Below, piece after piece: positions 51,897 to 59,321 of a stretch of DNA of 64,000 bases. Every line of letters starts with the position of its first letter. Positions within the stretch are counted from its first letter, which is position 1. The notes under the pieces are model-generated. The model saw only the letters and a program-made list of their open reading frames with translations, made no database searches and was not told where the DNA came from. The stretch is from assembly GCA_963818225.1 (NCBI GenBank), contig CAWFRO010000006.1:682001-746000 (forward strand), written 5' to 3'. The translations under genes were made by a program, and so were the position numbers. Source of the stretch: Palsa-504 sp963818225 (GTDB lineage: Bacteria; Actinomycetota; Actinomycetes; Streptosporangiales; Streptosporangiaceae).

Positions 51897-53489
51897 CCTG
51901 CCGCCGGGCGCCCGGGTGAAGGCCAGCCCGGCGGCCAGGCAGGCCACCGGAGCGGCCGCCAGCACGTACCGGTAGCTGAAGCCGGCGGTCATCGGCGGGA
52001 GCACGATCAGCAGCATCCCGACCAGCCAGGGCAGCAAGCCGACGCCGCCCCAGCGGCGCCAGCGGGCCAGCACCCCGGCCGCGCCGACGAGCACGATAAG
52101 GCCGAGCAGGGTCCCGCGCAGGAAGATGTACCGCTGGTAGACCTCGAGTATGTGTTCCCACGGCCCCACTGCCGTGGTCAAGCCGAGGCCCTGACCCTGG
52201 CCGGCGAAGTCCCGCTCCGCCGTCATGATCACGCTCGCCTGATTGTCGTTCAGCTGGCAGTTCGCATTACACCAGGTGAGGCTCGAACTGTCCGGCTGGG
52301 TCAGGGGCGTGCCCGGGATGTGATCGGGGGTGGCATACCAGGGGATCTGCAGGTTCATCTCCTGGGCGCTGACGAACCGGAAGTTCGGGCCGTTCCCGGC
52401 GTAGTCCTGCGGGTCAGGCTGCCGGTTCCAGCCGAAGGTGTGCAGCACGTCGTCGATCACCGCCCGCGCGTAAGCCACCGGCTGGGCCTCGATGGCACGC
52501 TCAGCGAACTGCTGAGTCTGGGCGCTGATCTCCGGGCCGAACCGCTGCGAGGTATCGCTGCCGAAAGCCAGGTACAGCGGCGTGTTGACCTTCTGATAGG
52601 GCTTCAGCTCGTTGTCCGCCCAGATGTACTCCCCCGCCACCGGGCGGTATTGCAGCTTGGTCGGGTCGCAGAGGTAGGCCAGGAGAGCGGGCACGTTCAT
52701 CTTCGAGCACTCGGCGAACGTGCTGACCCGGCTGTACAGGAAGCTGCCCTGCGACTCGCTCAGCGCGTACTTGCCGGTGCCCTGGTGAAACCAGACCATG
52801 TACAAGCCGATCGGCACGATGCCCGCCACCGCGAGGGCCAAGAGCCGGCGCCAGCCGACCCGCCGGGCGAGCATGCCGACGATGACCACGACGAGCAGCG
52901 GCTCCCCGACCGACCGCACCAGCGTCGCGTACCCGATGAGCAGCCCGGCGACCGCCATGGTCAGTAGCGAGGGCCGGTCGCTCCAGCACAGGATGACCAC
53001 GGCGAGGGTGGCCAGGAAGATGAACAGCGGGTCGGCCGTGATGGTGTGCTCGAGGTGCAGCTCGTAGGCGTCGAACAGCACGGGCAGGGCGGCCAGCGTC
53101 GCCCCCCACCAGGGCAGGCCGCGGTGGCGCAGCAGGGCATAGATGGCCACGCCGACGATGACGCCCATGGCCGCCTGGAGCAGCCCGATCGCGTAGTCGC
53201 TGTGCAGCGGGAGCAGGAGATCGAGGAAGAACGGGTATCCGTTCGGCCGGACCTGATCCGGGATGTGGGTTATCGCGTCGAAAATGTAGTTGTAGGAGTC
53301 GCTGAACCAGAAGATCGGCGGATAGCCGAGGACCACCACGATGCGCATCACGATGGCGGCGAGAACGACCAGGGCAAACTGCCAGTGGGTCACGACCGGG
53401 CGGACGAGGCGGGCCAGCTGCGGGCTGCGTGGGTCAGGCGGCTCCTGACCGGGATCGATCCGCTCGCTACCGGTGGTCGCGTTCGTCAA
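51828..53489 (-). CDS. polytopic membrane protein, glycosyltransferase-like (PMT/GT-C fold)
   Basis: Integral membrane protein of 553 residues with about ten or more helices. TTG 53489 (LTNATTGSERID) is chosen because GGAGG lies 6 bp upstream. The first extracytoplasmic loop has FWFSDSYNYIFDAITHIPDQ and RPNGYPFFLDLLLPL, with the acidic residue and PxGYP pattern of GT-C (PMT/ArnT-like) enzymes that use lipid-linked sugars. A large extracytoplasmic domain lies at about residues 260-430 with paired Cys (WCNANCQLN). The sugar donor and acceptor are unknown. Its last 69 bp overlap pgl tail to tail. Confidence 0.75.
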   Translation of the reverse strand: MTNATTGSERIDPGQEPPDPRSPQLARLVRPVVTHWQFALVVLAAIVMRIVVVLGYPPIFWFSDSYNYIFDAITHIPDQVRPNGYPFFLDLLLPLHSDYAIGLLQAAMGVIVGVAIYALLRHRGLPWWGATLAALPVLFDAYELHLEHTITADPLFIFLATLAVVILCWSDRPSLLTMAVAGLLIGYATLVRSVGEPLLVVVIVGMLARRVGWRRLLALAVAGIVPIGLYMVWFHQGTGKYALSESQGSFLYSRVSTFAECSKMNVPALLAYLCDPTKLQYRPVAGEYIWADNELKPYQKVNTPLYLAFGSDTSQRFGPEISAQTQQFAERAIEAQPVAYARAVIDDVLHTFGWNRQPDPQDYAGNGPNFRFVSAQEMNLQIPWYATPDHIPGTPLTQPDSSSLTWCNANCQLNDNQASVIMTAERDFAGQGQGLGLTTAVGPWEHILEVYQRYIFLRGTLLGLIVLVGAAGVLARWRRWGGVGLLPWLVGMLLIVLPPMTAGFSYRYVLAAAPVACLAAGLAFTRAPGGRSVRALAADLRRNLGRGGAVDQE

Positions 53490-53678
53490 CGACCGCCTCC
53501 CGACTCCTTGAGCCTGCCGGGCGTATTCCCGGCCTGTTCGCTGATCCCGCAGGCCCCGGTGATCTAGCACGTCCGCGCGTCTGCCTTCGCGTCGGCTGAC
53601 CCATAGTAGCCGTCACCTCGCACCCAAATGCCGGTAAACGCTGAACGGTCCCGTCAGCGTGTCAGCGGTCACTCACGG

Positions 53679-54095
53679 TTACCAGCGGCCCCCGTAGCCG
53701 ATCCGGCACGCCAGCAGGCAGATGAATACGAAGGACAGCGCGGCGGCCAGACTTGGCGCCCCGGCCGCGGCCGCGATCAGGATCCAGATGACCAGGACCG
53801 GCAGCAGCCGGTCGTACGGACGGCGGCGCCTGGACCGTTGCGCCCGGGCCGCGGCCATCCCCGGTGGTACCGGACGCGCGTGTGGCCCGCGGCTCAGGTC
53901 AGTGCCGAGCGGCGGCTCAACCGGGAGATCAATGGTCAGCTCCCCCAGCTCGCCCCGGGTCTTCGCGGCGTAGGCGGCCGCCGTCCGTTCCTCAAGCTCA
54001 TCGGCGGTCAGCCGTCCCTCGGTGAACGCATCGCGCAGGACATCGACGATGCTCTCCCGCTCCTGGTCGGACGCGCGGATCGGCCGGTCGGTCAT
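53679..54095 (-). CDS. DUF1707 protein with two membrane helices
   Basis: Small membrane protein of 138 residues. The N-terminal DUF1707 (SHOCT-like) domain is clear: IRASDQERESIVDVLRDAFT followed by EGRLTADELEERTAAAYAAK. After a basic, Pro-rich linker come two hydrophobic segments (YDRLLPVLVIWILIAAAAGA; LAAALSFVFICLLACRIGYG). The domain is common in actinobacteria and has no assigned activity, though it often precedes membrane or regulatory modules. The gene is isolated between intergenic stretches. Confidence 0.9.
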   Translation of the reverse strand: MTDRPIRASDQERESIVDVLRDAFTEGRLTADELEERTAAAYAAKTRGELGELTIDLPVEPPLGTDLSRGPHARPVPPGMAAARAQRSRRRRPYDRLLPVLVIWILIAAAAGAPSLAAALSFVFICLLACRIGYGGRW

Positions 54096-54318
54096 CGGCG
54101 GACACCCCTAGCACGATCTATAGGCTTTCCCCCGATCCTACCTGGCCTCGTTGCGGGCCCTTAAGGTTCCGCCGCCGGGATTAGGGGCCCTGAAGGTTCC
54201 GCCGGCCGGGACTACGAGCGCCGCCGATCCAGTGATCAGCGCTTGCACCGGTCATCCCGCGGCACCGCCCTCCTGGCCGATAGCGTTAGGCGGGAATCCA
54301 CGGGAGGAGGAGCGGCGG

Positions 54319-55053
54319 GTGCAGGAGCCGCAGACCGAACTGTCGGCGCGGGTGGCGCGCGTCAGGCACAAGGCCCGCCCGTGGCGGTCGATCGCCGCCC
54401 TGGTGCTCGCGATCGCCGCCGCGATCATCTCCCGGCAGGCCCGCCCTGAGGCACACACGTTCTCGGCGAACCACCTGACCAGCCACATCATCCAGTACTG
54501 CACCGCCGCGGCGTTCGGCGTATTCGGGTCGGTCGCCACCTTCGGCCTGGCCGGGCAGGCGCGCGCCGTGCTCGAGCCGCGGCTGGGCACGGCGCACGCG
54601 GCCGTGGCCAGGTATGCCGTCCTGATCGTCGGCGCCTTCACCACCTTGGTGATCACCCTTGACCTGTTCGGCGTGCCGGTCACCCAGCTCGTCGTGGGCG
54701 GGGCGCTCACCACTGTCTTCGTCGGGATCGCGGCGCAGCAGGCGCTGGGCAACGTGTTCGCCGGCCTCGTGCTGCAGTTCGCCCGCCCGTTTCATGCGGG
54801 CGACGCGATCCGGCTCCGGGCCGGGGCCCTGGGCGGCACCCTGGACGGGACGGTGGTGGAGATCGGGATCACCTATGTCCGGCTGGAGACCACAGGCGGC
54901 GTGGTGTCCATCCCGAACTCGCAGGTACTGAACGCGGTGATCGGCCCCATACCGCCGGCTGAGGAAGACGCCGCCCCGGCCGTCGTAGACGGCAAGTCCG
55001 GCACTCCGGGCGGGCCGGAGAGAACGCAGCCAGCGCCGCCTGGGTCGGCCTGA
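54319..55053 (+). CDS. small mechanosensitive channel (MscS family)
   Basis: Membrane protein of 244 residues. GTG 54319 (VQEPQTELSARVARV) follows a GGAGGAGGAG sequence and is preferred to the longer open frame starting at 54151. Three or four helices precede the pore helix VGGALTTVFVGIAAQQALGN. It is followed by the MscS beta-domain start VFAGLVLQFARPFHAGDAIR and the conserved VSIPNSQVLNAVI (P-N-S/x). The C-terminal vestibule domain is short, so this is a compact family member. It releases solutes on hypo-osmotic shock or transports small molecules. It is followed by a strong terminator. Confidence 0.9.
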   Translation: MQEPQTELSARVARVRHKARPWRSIAALVLAIAAAIISRQARPEAHTFSANHLTSHIIQYCTAAAFGVFGSVATFGLAGQARAVLEPRLGTAHAAVARYAVLIVGAFTTLVITLDLFGVPVTQLVVGGALTTVFVGIAAQQALGNVFAGLVLQFARPFHAGDAIRLRAGALGGTLDGTVVEIGITYVRLETTGGVVSIPNSQVLNAVIGPIPPAEEDAAPAVVDGKSGTPGGPERTQPAPPGSA

Positions 55054-55060
55054 ACACCGC

Positions 55061-55096
55061 AAAGGGCTGGCCGGGCATAAGCCCGGCCAGCCCTTT
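55061..55096 (+). terminator. strong hairpin terminator after mscS-like gene
   Basis: Perfect 16-bp inverted repeat: AAAGGGCTGGCCGGGC (55061-55076), loop ATAA, GCCCGGCCAGCCCTTT (55081-55096). The A and T ends of the stem make it a bidirectional candidate, able to end both the channel transcript and the leftward transcript of the repeat protein. Confidence 0.85.
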
Positions 55097-55217
55097 GTCA
55101 CGCTCACCGGTGCGGAGGTCGCCTCTCGGCGAAAGGCACAACGCGGCTCCAGCCGAACGGTATTCCGCGAAGGCAATAGGTGCGGCCCGGGGACACAGCC
55201 GCACCGGCTGTTTGAGT

Positions 55218-57268
55218 CTAACGCCGCCGGCGGCGTCTGTGTTCCCGTTCCGGCGGCGGACTGCCGTCATAAGGAAACGACGACATCGGCTGGCTCGGGT
55301 TCACGACCGTATCCTCGAATGGCGCGCGGTCCTGCGAGCCGGTTCCCGCATGCCCCGGCTGGTATCCGCCCGGCTGGCCGGGACCGTCGCCGTAACCGGC
55401 TTCGGAGTAGGCAGCACCGCCGTCACCGTAACCATTCCCGGCGTATCCTGGGCTGCCGTCACCATAGCCTGCACCGTCATAGCTGGTCCCGCCGCCGTAA
55501 CCGGCGCTGTCGTAACCGGCGCCGCTGTTGTAACCGGCGCTGTCGTAACCGGCGCCGCCATTGTTGCTGGCGCTGTCGTAACCAGCGCCGTTGTAACCGG
55601 CCGTGTCGTAACCGGCACCGTTGTAACCGGCACCGTTGTAACCGGCGCTGTCGTAACCGGCGCCGTTGTAACCGGCCGTGTCGTAACCGGCACCGTTGTA
55701 ACCGGCGCTGTCGTAACCGGCGCCGTTGTAACCGGCGGTGTCGTAACCGGCACCGTTGTAACCGGCGTTGTCGGCGCGGCTATCGCGACGGCTCCCGCCT
55801 GACTCTGGGCCAGCCCGGTCATAGCCGGGCGGGGCATAGCCGGAGTGCTCATAGGCCGCTTGGTGGCTGGCGTGCTGGCCGACGGGGTATTCCTCCTGGG
55901 TAGCCCTCGGCCGGGCCCGCGTAGCGCCGGTCCCGGTAGCCCTGCTCCGCGTACCCATAGCCCTGGTCGGGCGCGGATTGGGTGGCGTCCGGCTGGTAGC
56001 GCTGCTGACCGTACCCGCGTTCATAGTGCCCCTGCGCGGCGTGGGCCCCGCTTCCCCCGGAACCACCTGGCTCCCCGGCGGGAGCAAACCCGCCAGAATC
56101 TGCCGGGCCGGGGAGGCCTTGCTGGCCAGGGTAGCTCCCGCGCACCTCGAAGGGCTGCTCATGGTTCCCGCGTTCGTTGTACTCGTAGCCGGCGAATCCC
56201 TGGTCTGGGTAAGCCTGCCCCGGGTATCCCTGCTGGTAGCCCTGAGGCTCGAAACCCTGACCGGCATAAGCTCCGCCGCCGCTCCCCAGCGGGATGAGCC
56301 CCGGGGGCGTCGGCTCGCCGTACCCGTATCCCGGGTAGCCCTCGGCCGAACCCGGATACCCGCCGTCGTCGTAACGCTGGCCTGCCGGTGACGTCTGCGG
56401 CCCGTAGGCTCCATGAGCTGCGAATTGCTCCCGGTCGCCCTGGCCTGCGTACTCCTGTCCGGAGTACGCAGCGTCCGGGTACTGGGGCTGCGCGGGATAC
56501 GCGGCCTGGCCCGGATACTCGTTCGGATACTGGGCCGGATCCCGGTACTGGGCCGGGTCCGCGTACTGGGCCGGGTCCGCGTACTGGGCCGGGTCCGCGT
56601 ACTGGGCCGTGCGTCCGCGGTACTGGGGCCTGCTCGGGGTACGGGGCCTGCTCGGGGTACGGGGCCTGCTCGGGGTACGGGGCCTGCTCGGGGTAACGGG
56701 CGTGCTGGGCGTACCCGAGGTCGCGGTACTGGGAGGGGTCCGGGTAGCGGGGTGGCTCGCGATAGCCCGGCTCGGCATACCGCCCCTGCTCGTCGTAGCG
56801 GGGCTGGTCACCGTAGCCGCCGCCAGGCGGGAGCGCCCGGGGGGAAGCACCGCCGACCACCATCGGGCCGACCGGCTCGTCGGGGCGCAGAGCGCGAAAA
56901 TCACCCGTCACGGGGCCGGTGAAATCAGCCTCTCGGCCGAGATCCCGGACGCCGGCGTGACCGGGCAGCGCGGTGAGCCTCGGATCGGTCGGGGCGCCGG
57001 ACAGCTGGCGCGCGAAACCGCCGGTGACGCGGGGGTCTCGCGGGTCGTGATACATTCCGCGCTGCAGGGCGTCCATCAGCCTGGCCAGCTCCTCTTGGGG
57101 CAGCCTGAACGTGCCGGTGCAGGTACCGCCCTGCCAGATGCTGAATACTGAGATCCCGGTGTCGGCATACCAGCTCAGGCGCATGCTGCGGGAACTGCCA
57201 CGCACGTCGAAGAAGACCTCGCCGAGCCGGGGTAGGGGCGCTGCGTCCGACGCTGACATGCCGCTCAT
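55218..57268 (-). pseudogene. Tyr/Gly/Pro-rich repeat protein, two frameshifts
   Basis: Read from ATG 57268 (MSGMSASDAAPLPRLGEVFF), the first 100 or so residues form a compact globular domain (RLSWYADTGISVFSIWQGGT; FRLPQEELARLMDALQRGM). The rest is low complexity: YPEQAP and YADPAQ hexads, then Tyr/Gly/Gln/Pro-rich sequence, then GYNGAGYDSA/T decads, and a basic end (EREHRRRRRR). The frame changes twice, at the G-runs 56625-56628 and 55898-55900. Removing one base from each gives a continuous frame, and the 2051-nt length equals 683 codons plus two bases. The composition matches disordered, phase-separating [G/S]Y-type sequences. No membrane segment or signal peptide is seen. Function unknown. 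Confidence 0.7.
55490..55770. repeat. 15-bp tandem repeats encoding GYNGA/GYDSA pentads
   Basis: About 18 units of 15 bp on the model GTAACCGGCGCCGTT / GTAACCGGCGCTGTC, alternating so that the leftward protein reads GYNGAGYDSA or GYNGAGYDTA. A few units vary in length (SNNGG, GYNSGA). Further upstream in the same gene are 18-bp repeats at about 56530-56610 (YADPAQ) and about 56630-56700 (YPEQAP). Confidence 0.9.
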
Positions 57269-57690
57269 GGTGGCGTGCTCCCATCCCTTTGTCCAGTTCG
57301 TCACGAACATTGCCAGGCAGGCTAGCCGCACGCCGCGGGACGCCCCGGAAAGAAAGCGGAAATCGCGTGGGTGAATTTCACCACCCTGCGTGCAAGGTGA
57401 CATAGAGGATGGCATCATTATCCGCGGGCATGCTGCGGCCCGCGTGGTTGTTTAGCAAGGACGGGTGAACCGCCGCGCAAGCGTCAGCCGTTCGGTTAAG
57501 TGACCGTTCGCTTACGCGATCGTCTGACCTGCGTACGGGAACACCACGTCGCCAAGACGCGTTCTATCTTGCGACGGAGGTACTCGGACAGGTCGGGCTC
57601 GCGTGCGCGTGTCCACGAGCCTGACGCTCCGAACGCATGATTGACACTGTAACTCACGATTTGATGCATCTTGGTTGAGGTGATTGTTCC
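57269..57690. other. 422-bp divergent intergenic region
   Basis: Separates the repeat-protein gene (leftward) and the WhiB gene (rightward). It holds the palindrome GTGAATTTCAC at 57371-57381, about 100 bp upstream of the repeat-protein gene. A TTGACA hexamer lies at 57641-57646, with no good -10 box, and GAGGTGA at 57677-57683 is the ribosome site of the WhiB gene. No gene is supported inside it. Confidence 0.5.
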
Positions 57691-57990
57691 ATGTCGCAGG
57701 TACGTCGGCAGTCGGCCGTGCTCCCCCGCCCAAACTGGGGTTGGCAAGATGCCGCCGAGTGCCGGGGTGAGGATCTCTTGCTCTTTTTCGGCCCGGATGG
57801 CGAGCGCCAGCCGGAACGGGAGATCAGGGAGCGCAAGGCCAAGGAGATCTGCATGGCCTGCCCCGTACGGCTTGAGTGTTTGAACTACGCGGTGTCGCGG
57901 CCGGAGAAGTACGGCACCTGGGGCGGCCTCAACGAGGAGGAGCGGGCCGCCGAGCGGCGCCGCCGCATGCGCCGGGCCAACGCGGCCTGA
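57691..57990 (+). CDS. WhiB-family iron-sulfur regulator
   Basis: Actinobacterial transcription factor of 99 residues carrying a [4Fe-4S] cluster. The four ligands are Cys24 (AAECRGED), Cys54 and Cys57 (KEICMACPV) and Cys63 (LECLNYA); the turn motif is GTWGGLNEEER, followed by the basic DNA-binding tail RRRRMRRANAA. It is close in sequence style to the group with FGPDGERQPERE between the first and second Cys. WhiB proteins bind sigma factor region 4 or DNA; the target here is unknown. The upstream gene, divergent, is the repeat protein. Confidence 0.96.
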   Translation: MSQVRRQSAVLPRPNWGWQDAAECRGEDLLLFFGPDGERQPEREIRERKAKEICMACPVRLECLNYAVSRPEKYGTWGGLNEEERAAERRRRMRRANAA

Positions 57991-58048
57991 GCCGCCCGCA
58001 GCCGGGAAGTCGCCGAGAGCATCCGGAACGCCTGAAATCCCGGGCTCG

Positions 58049-58717
58049 TCAGCCCAGCAGCGCCATGACGTCCGCGTCGGTCAGCTGGCCGAAGGCCGTG
58101 TACCACTCCCCTACGGAGGAGAACCGGCTGGGCGCGGCCAGGATGACTACCTGGTCAGCCTCCGCGCGCATGGATTCGGCCGCGGACGGTGGCGCGACCG
58201 GTACCGCGAGGACGAGGTGCCCCGGCTGCGCGGCCCGCAGCGAGCGCAGGGCGGCGCGCGCGGTACCGCCGGTGGCCAGGCCGTCGTCCACCACGATCAC
58301 GCACCGGCCCGCTATCGGGGGCAGCGGCTTGCCGTCCCGATAGATTCGCACCCGCCGCTCCAGCTCGGCCTCCTCCGCCGCTACCACCTCGGACAGGTCG
58401 GCTGGCGCCAGCGCCAGCCGGTCGAGCAGCGTGGCCTCGTAAACGGGCTGCGGCAGGCCCTCGGCGATGGCGCCGAGGCCAAGCTCGGGCTGGGGCGGGT
58501 AGCCGATCTTGCGCGTCACGATCACGTCCATCGGCACGCCCAGGACTTCAGCAACTTCCCGCGCTACGGCCACGCCACCTCTGGGCAGGGCGAGCACCAC
58601 GGTCCGTTCGGCCCATCGATCCAGGTCCACGGCATCGGCCAGCCGTTCCGCGAGCAGGCGGCCGGCGCTCCGCCGGTCCGGGAAGGGGAGCACGTAGCTT
58701 CCGGACTCGGAGGTCAT
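58049..58717 (-). CDS. phosphoribosyltransferase domain protein
   Basis: Type I phosphoribosyltransferase-fold protein of 222 residues. The PRPP-binding loop is CVIVVDDGLATGGTARAALR (residues about 133-152); the N-terminal hood contains WAERTVVLALPRGGVAVARE, and VTRKIGYPPQPELGLGAIAE is the conserved segment of the stand-alone actinobacterial subgroup. The substrate base is not known; such proteins are often annotated simply as phosphoribosyltransferase. ATG 58717 is taken, with GGGAGG very close upstream. It is divergent from a Cys-rich mini-protein gene 68 bp away. Confidence 0.88.
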   Translation of the reverse strand: MTSESGSYVLPFPDRRSAGRLLAERLADAVDLDRWAERTVVLALPRGGVAVAREVAEVLGVPMDVIVTRKIGYPPQPELGLGAIAEGLPQPVYEATLLDRLALAPADLSEVVAAEEAELERRVRIYRDGKPLPPIAGRCVIVVDDGLATGGTARAALRSLRAAQPGHLVLAVPVAPPSAAESMRAEADQVVILAAPSRFSSVGEWYTAFGQLTDADVMALLG

Positions 58718-58785
58718 GCCTCCCGGTGTACCCTCGCCGGCGCGAGGCAGCCACACCGGTCCCGGCCGGACCGCACAATAGGGAC

Positions 58786-58923
58786 ATGATCTGCCTGCCG
58801 TGCCGGAAGCGGCATCACGAGGACTGCCCCGGCGGAACGTGGTGCGACTGCCAGCACCAGCCGTCGGCGCAGTCGGCGGCATCGGAATCCGAGCCGCCGC
58901 TCAGCTGGATCCGCCAGGGCTGA
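58786..58923 (+). CDS. 45-residue Cys-rich mini-protein
   Basis: ATG 58786 encodes MICLPCRKRHHEDCPGGTWC followed by DCQHQPS and a polar tail. Five Cys and several His in the first 25 residues (C-x2-C, C-x5-C-x-C, HH) suggest a small metal-binding knuckle. I recall similar short GGTWCDCQH proteins in streptomycetes without assigned function. It could be a leaderless mRNA: no ribosome site is seen and the ATG follows an AT-poor promoter-like region. It stands between the phosphoribosyltransferase and the sulfur operon and may be co-regulated with either. Confidence 0.6.
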   Translation: MICLPCRKRHHEDCPGGTWCDCQHQPSAQSAASESEPPLSWIRQG

Positions 58924-59023
58924 CCGGCACGGCCCCAGGGAATATCGCGCGCAGCGGCCCGGTTACCACGCGTATGGTGCTCGCGAGGACGGTCCACATG
59001 CCGGACTTGTCCTGGACAGCCGA

Positions 59024-59063
59024 GTCCGTAACATGTGATCCTGTTGTAATGAGTGTTACGGAC
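59024..59063. promoter_or_regulatory. 10-bp inverted repeat flanking the leader peptide start
   Basis: Perfect arms GTCCGTAACA (59024-59033) and TGTTACGGAC (59054-59063), separated by 20 bp containing the ATG of the leader peptide. A related palindrome GTTACA-CCCGCT-TGTAAC lies at 59188-59205. Candidate operator for a sulfur-responsive regulator. Confidence 0.6.
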
Positions 59064-59135
59064 CCGCTGCTCGTCGTGCGTCGGCACGTCGACTTCCTGC
59101 GCGTCCACAGCGCCATCTGTCTTGGCACCCGATGA
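59049..59135 (+). CDS. Cys-containing leader peptide before sirA
   Basis: Twenty-eight-codon frame starting ATG 59049 (MSVTDPLLVVRRHVDFLRVH, then SAICLGTR) or GTG 59076. The core RRHVDFLRVHSAIC matches the short R-x-HVDLxRxxSxxC leader peptides that actinobacteria place in front of sulfur and cysteine genes. The single Cys codon near the end would let ribosome speed report charged tRNA-Cys. It ends 186 bp before sirA. Confidence 0.75.
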   Translation: MSVTDPLLVVRRHVDFLRVHSAICLGTR

Positions 59136-59321
59136 TCGCCGCCGCCATTTAACGGACCAGGCGCGCGATGCCGGGTGCCTTCCTGCTGTTACACCCGCTT
59201 GTAACGCCTCGGGCTGAGGCTGACGCCGAAGCCCGGCGGGCACGGCCCGCCGTGCCGGGCGGGCAGCGGCCGGCAGGACCAGGTTCTCGCGGCGCGCCCC
59301 GAACCTGAAGGAAACGCACCG

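Larger units (their letters stand above)
58924..59321. promoter_or_regulatory. long leader of the sulfite reductase operon
   Basis: 398-bp region upstream of sirA. It includes the inverted repeat at 59024-59063, a leader peptide (59049-59135), a second inverted repeat at 59188-59205 and a stable hairpin GGCGGGC-ACG-GCCCGCC (59235-59251). The GTTAC/GTAAC word occurs in all the dyads, pointing to one regulator. No T-run follows the last hairpin, so the control point could be translation or Rho-dependent. Confidence 0.6.

Noticed and set aside
54161..54210. Imperfect direct repeat GGTTCCGCCG upstream of the MscS gene
   Set aside because: Two copies only, about 29 bp apart, with no symmetry; likely chance in GC-rich DNA.
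55095..55802. Rightward open frame reading VVTGAVVTGTVVTG repeats
   Set aside because: It is the opposite-strand reading of the Tyr/Gly repeat gene; the repeat makes all frames open. The leftward frame has a start domain and sensible composition.
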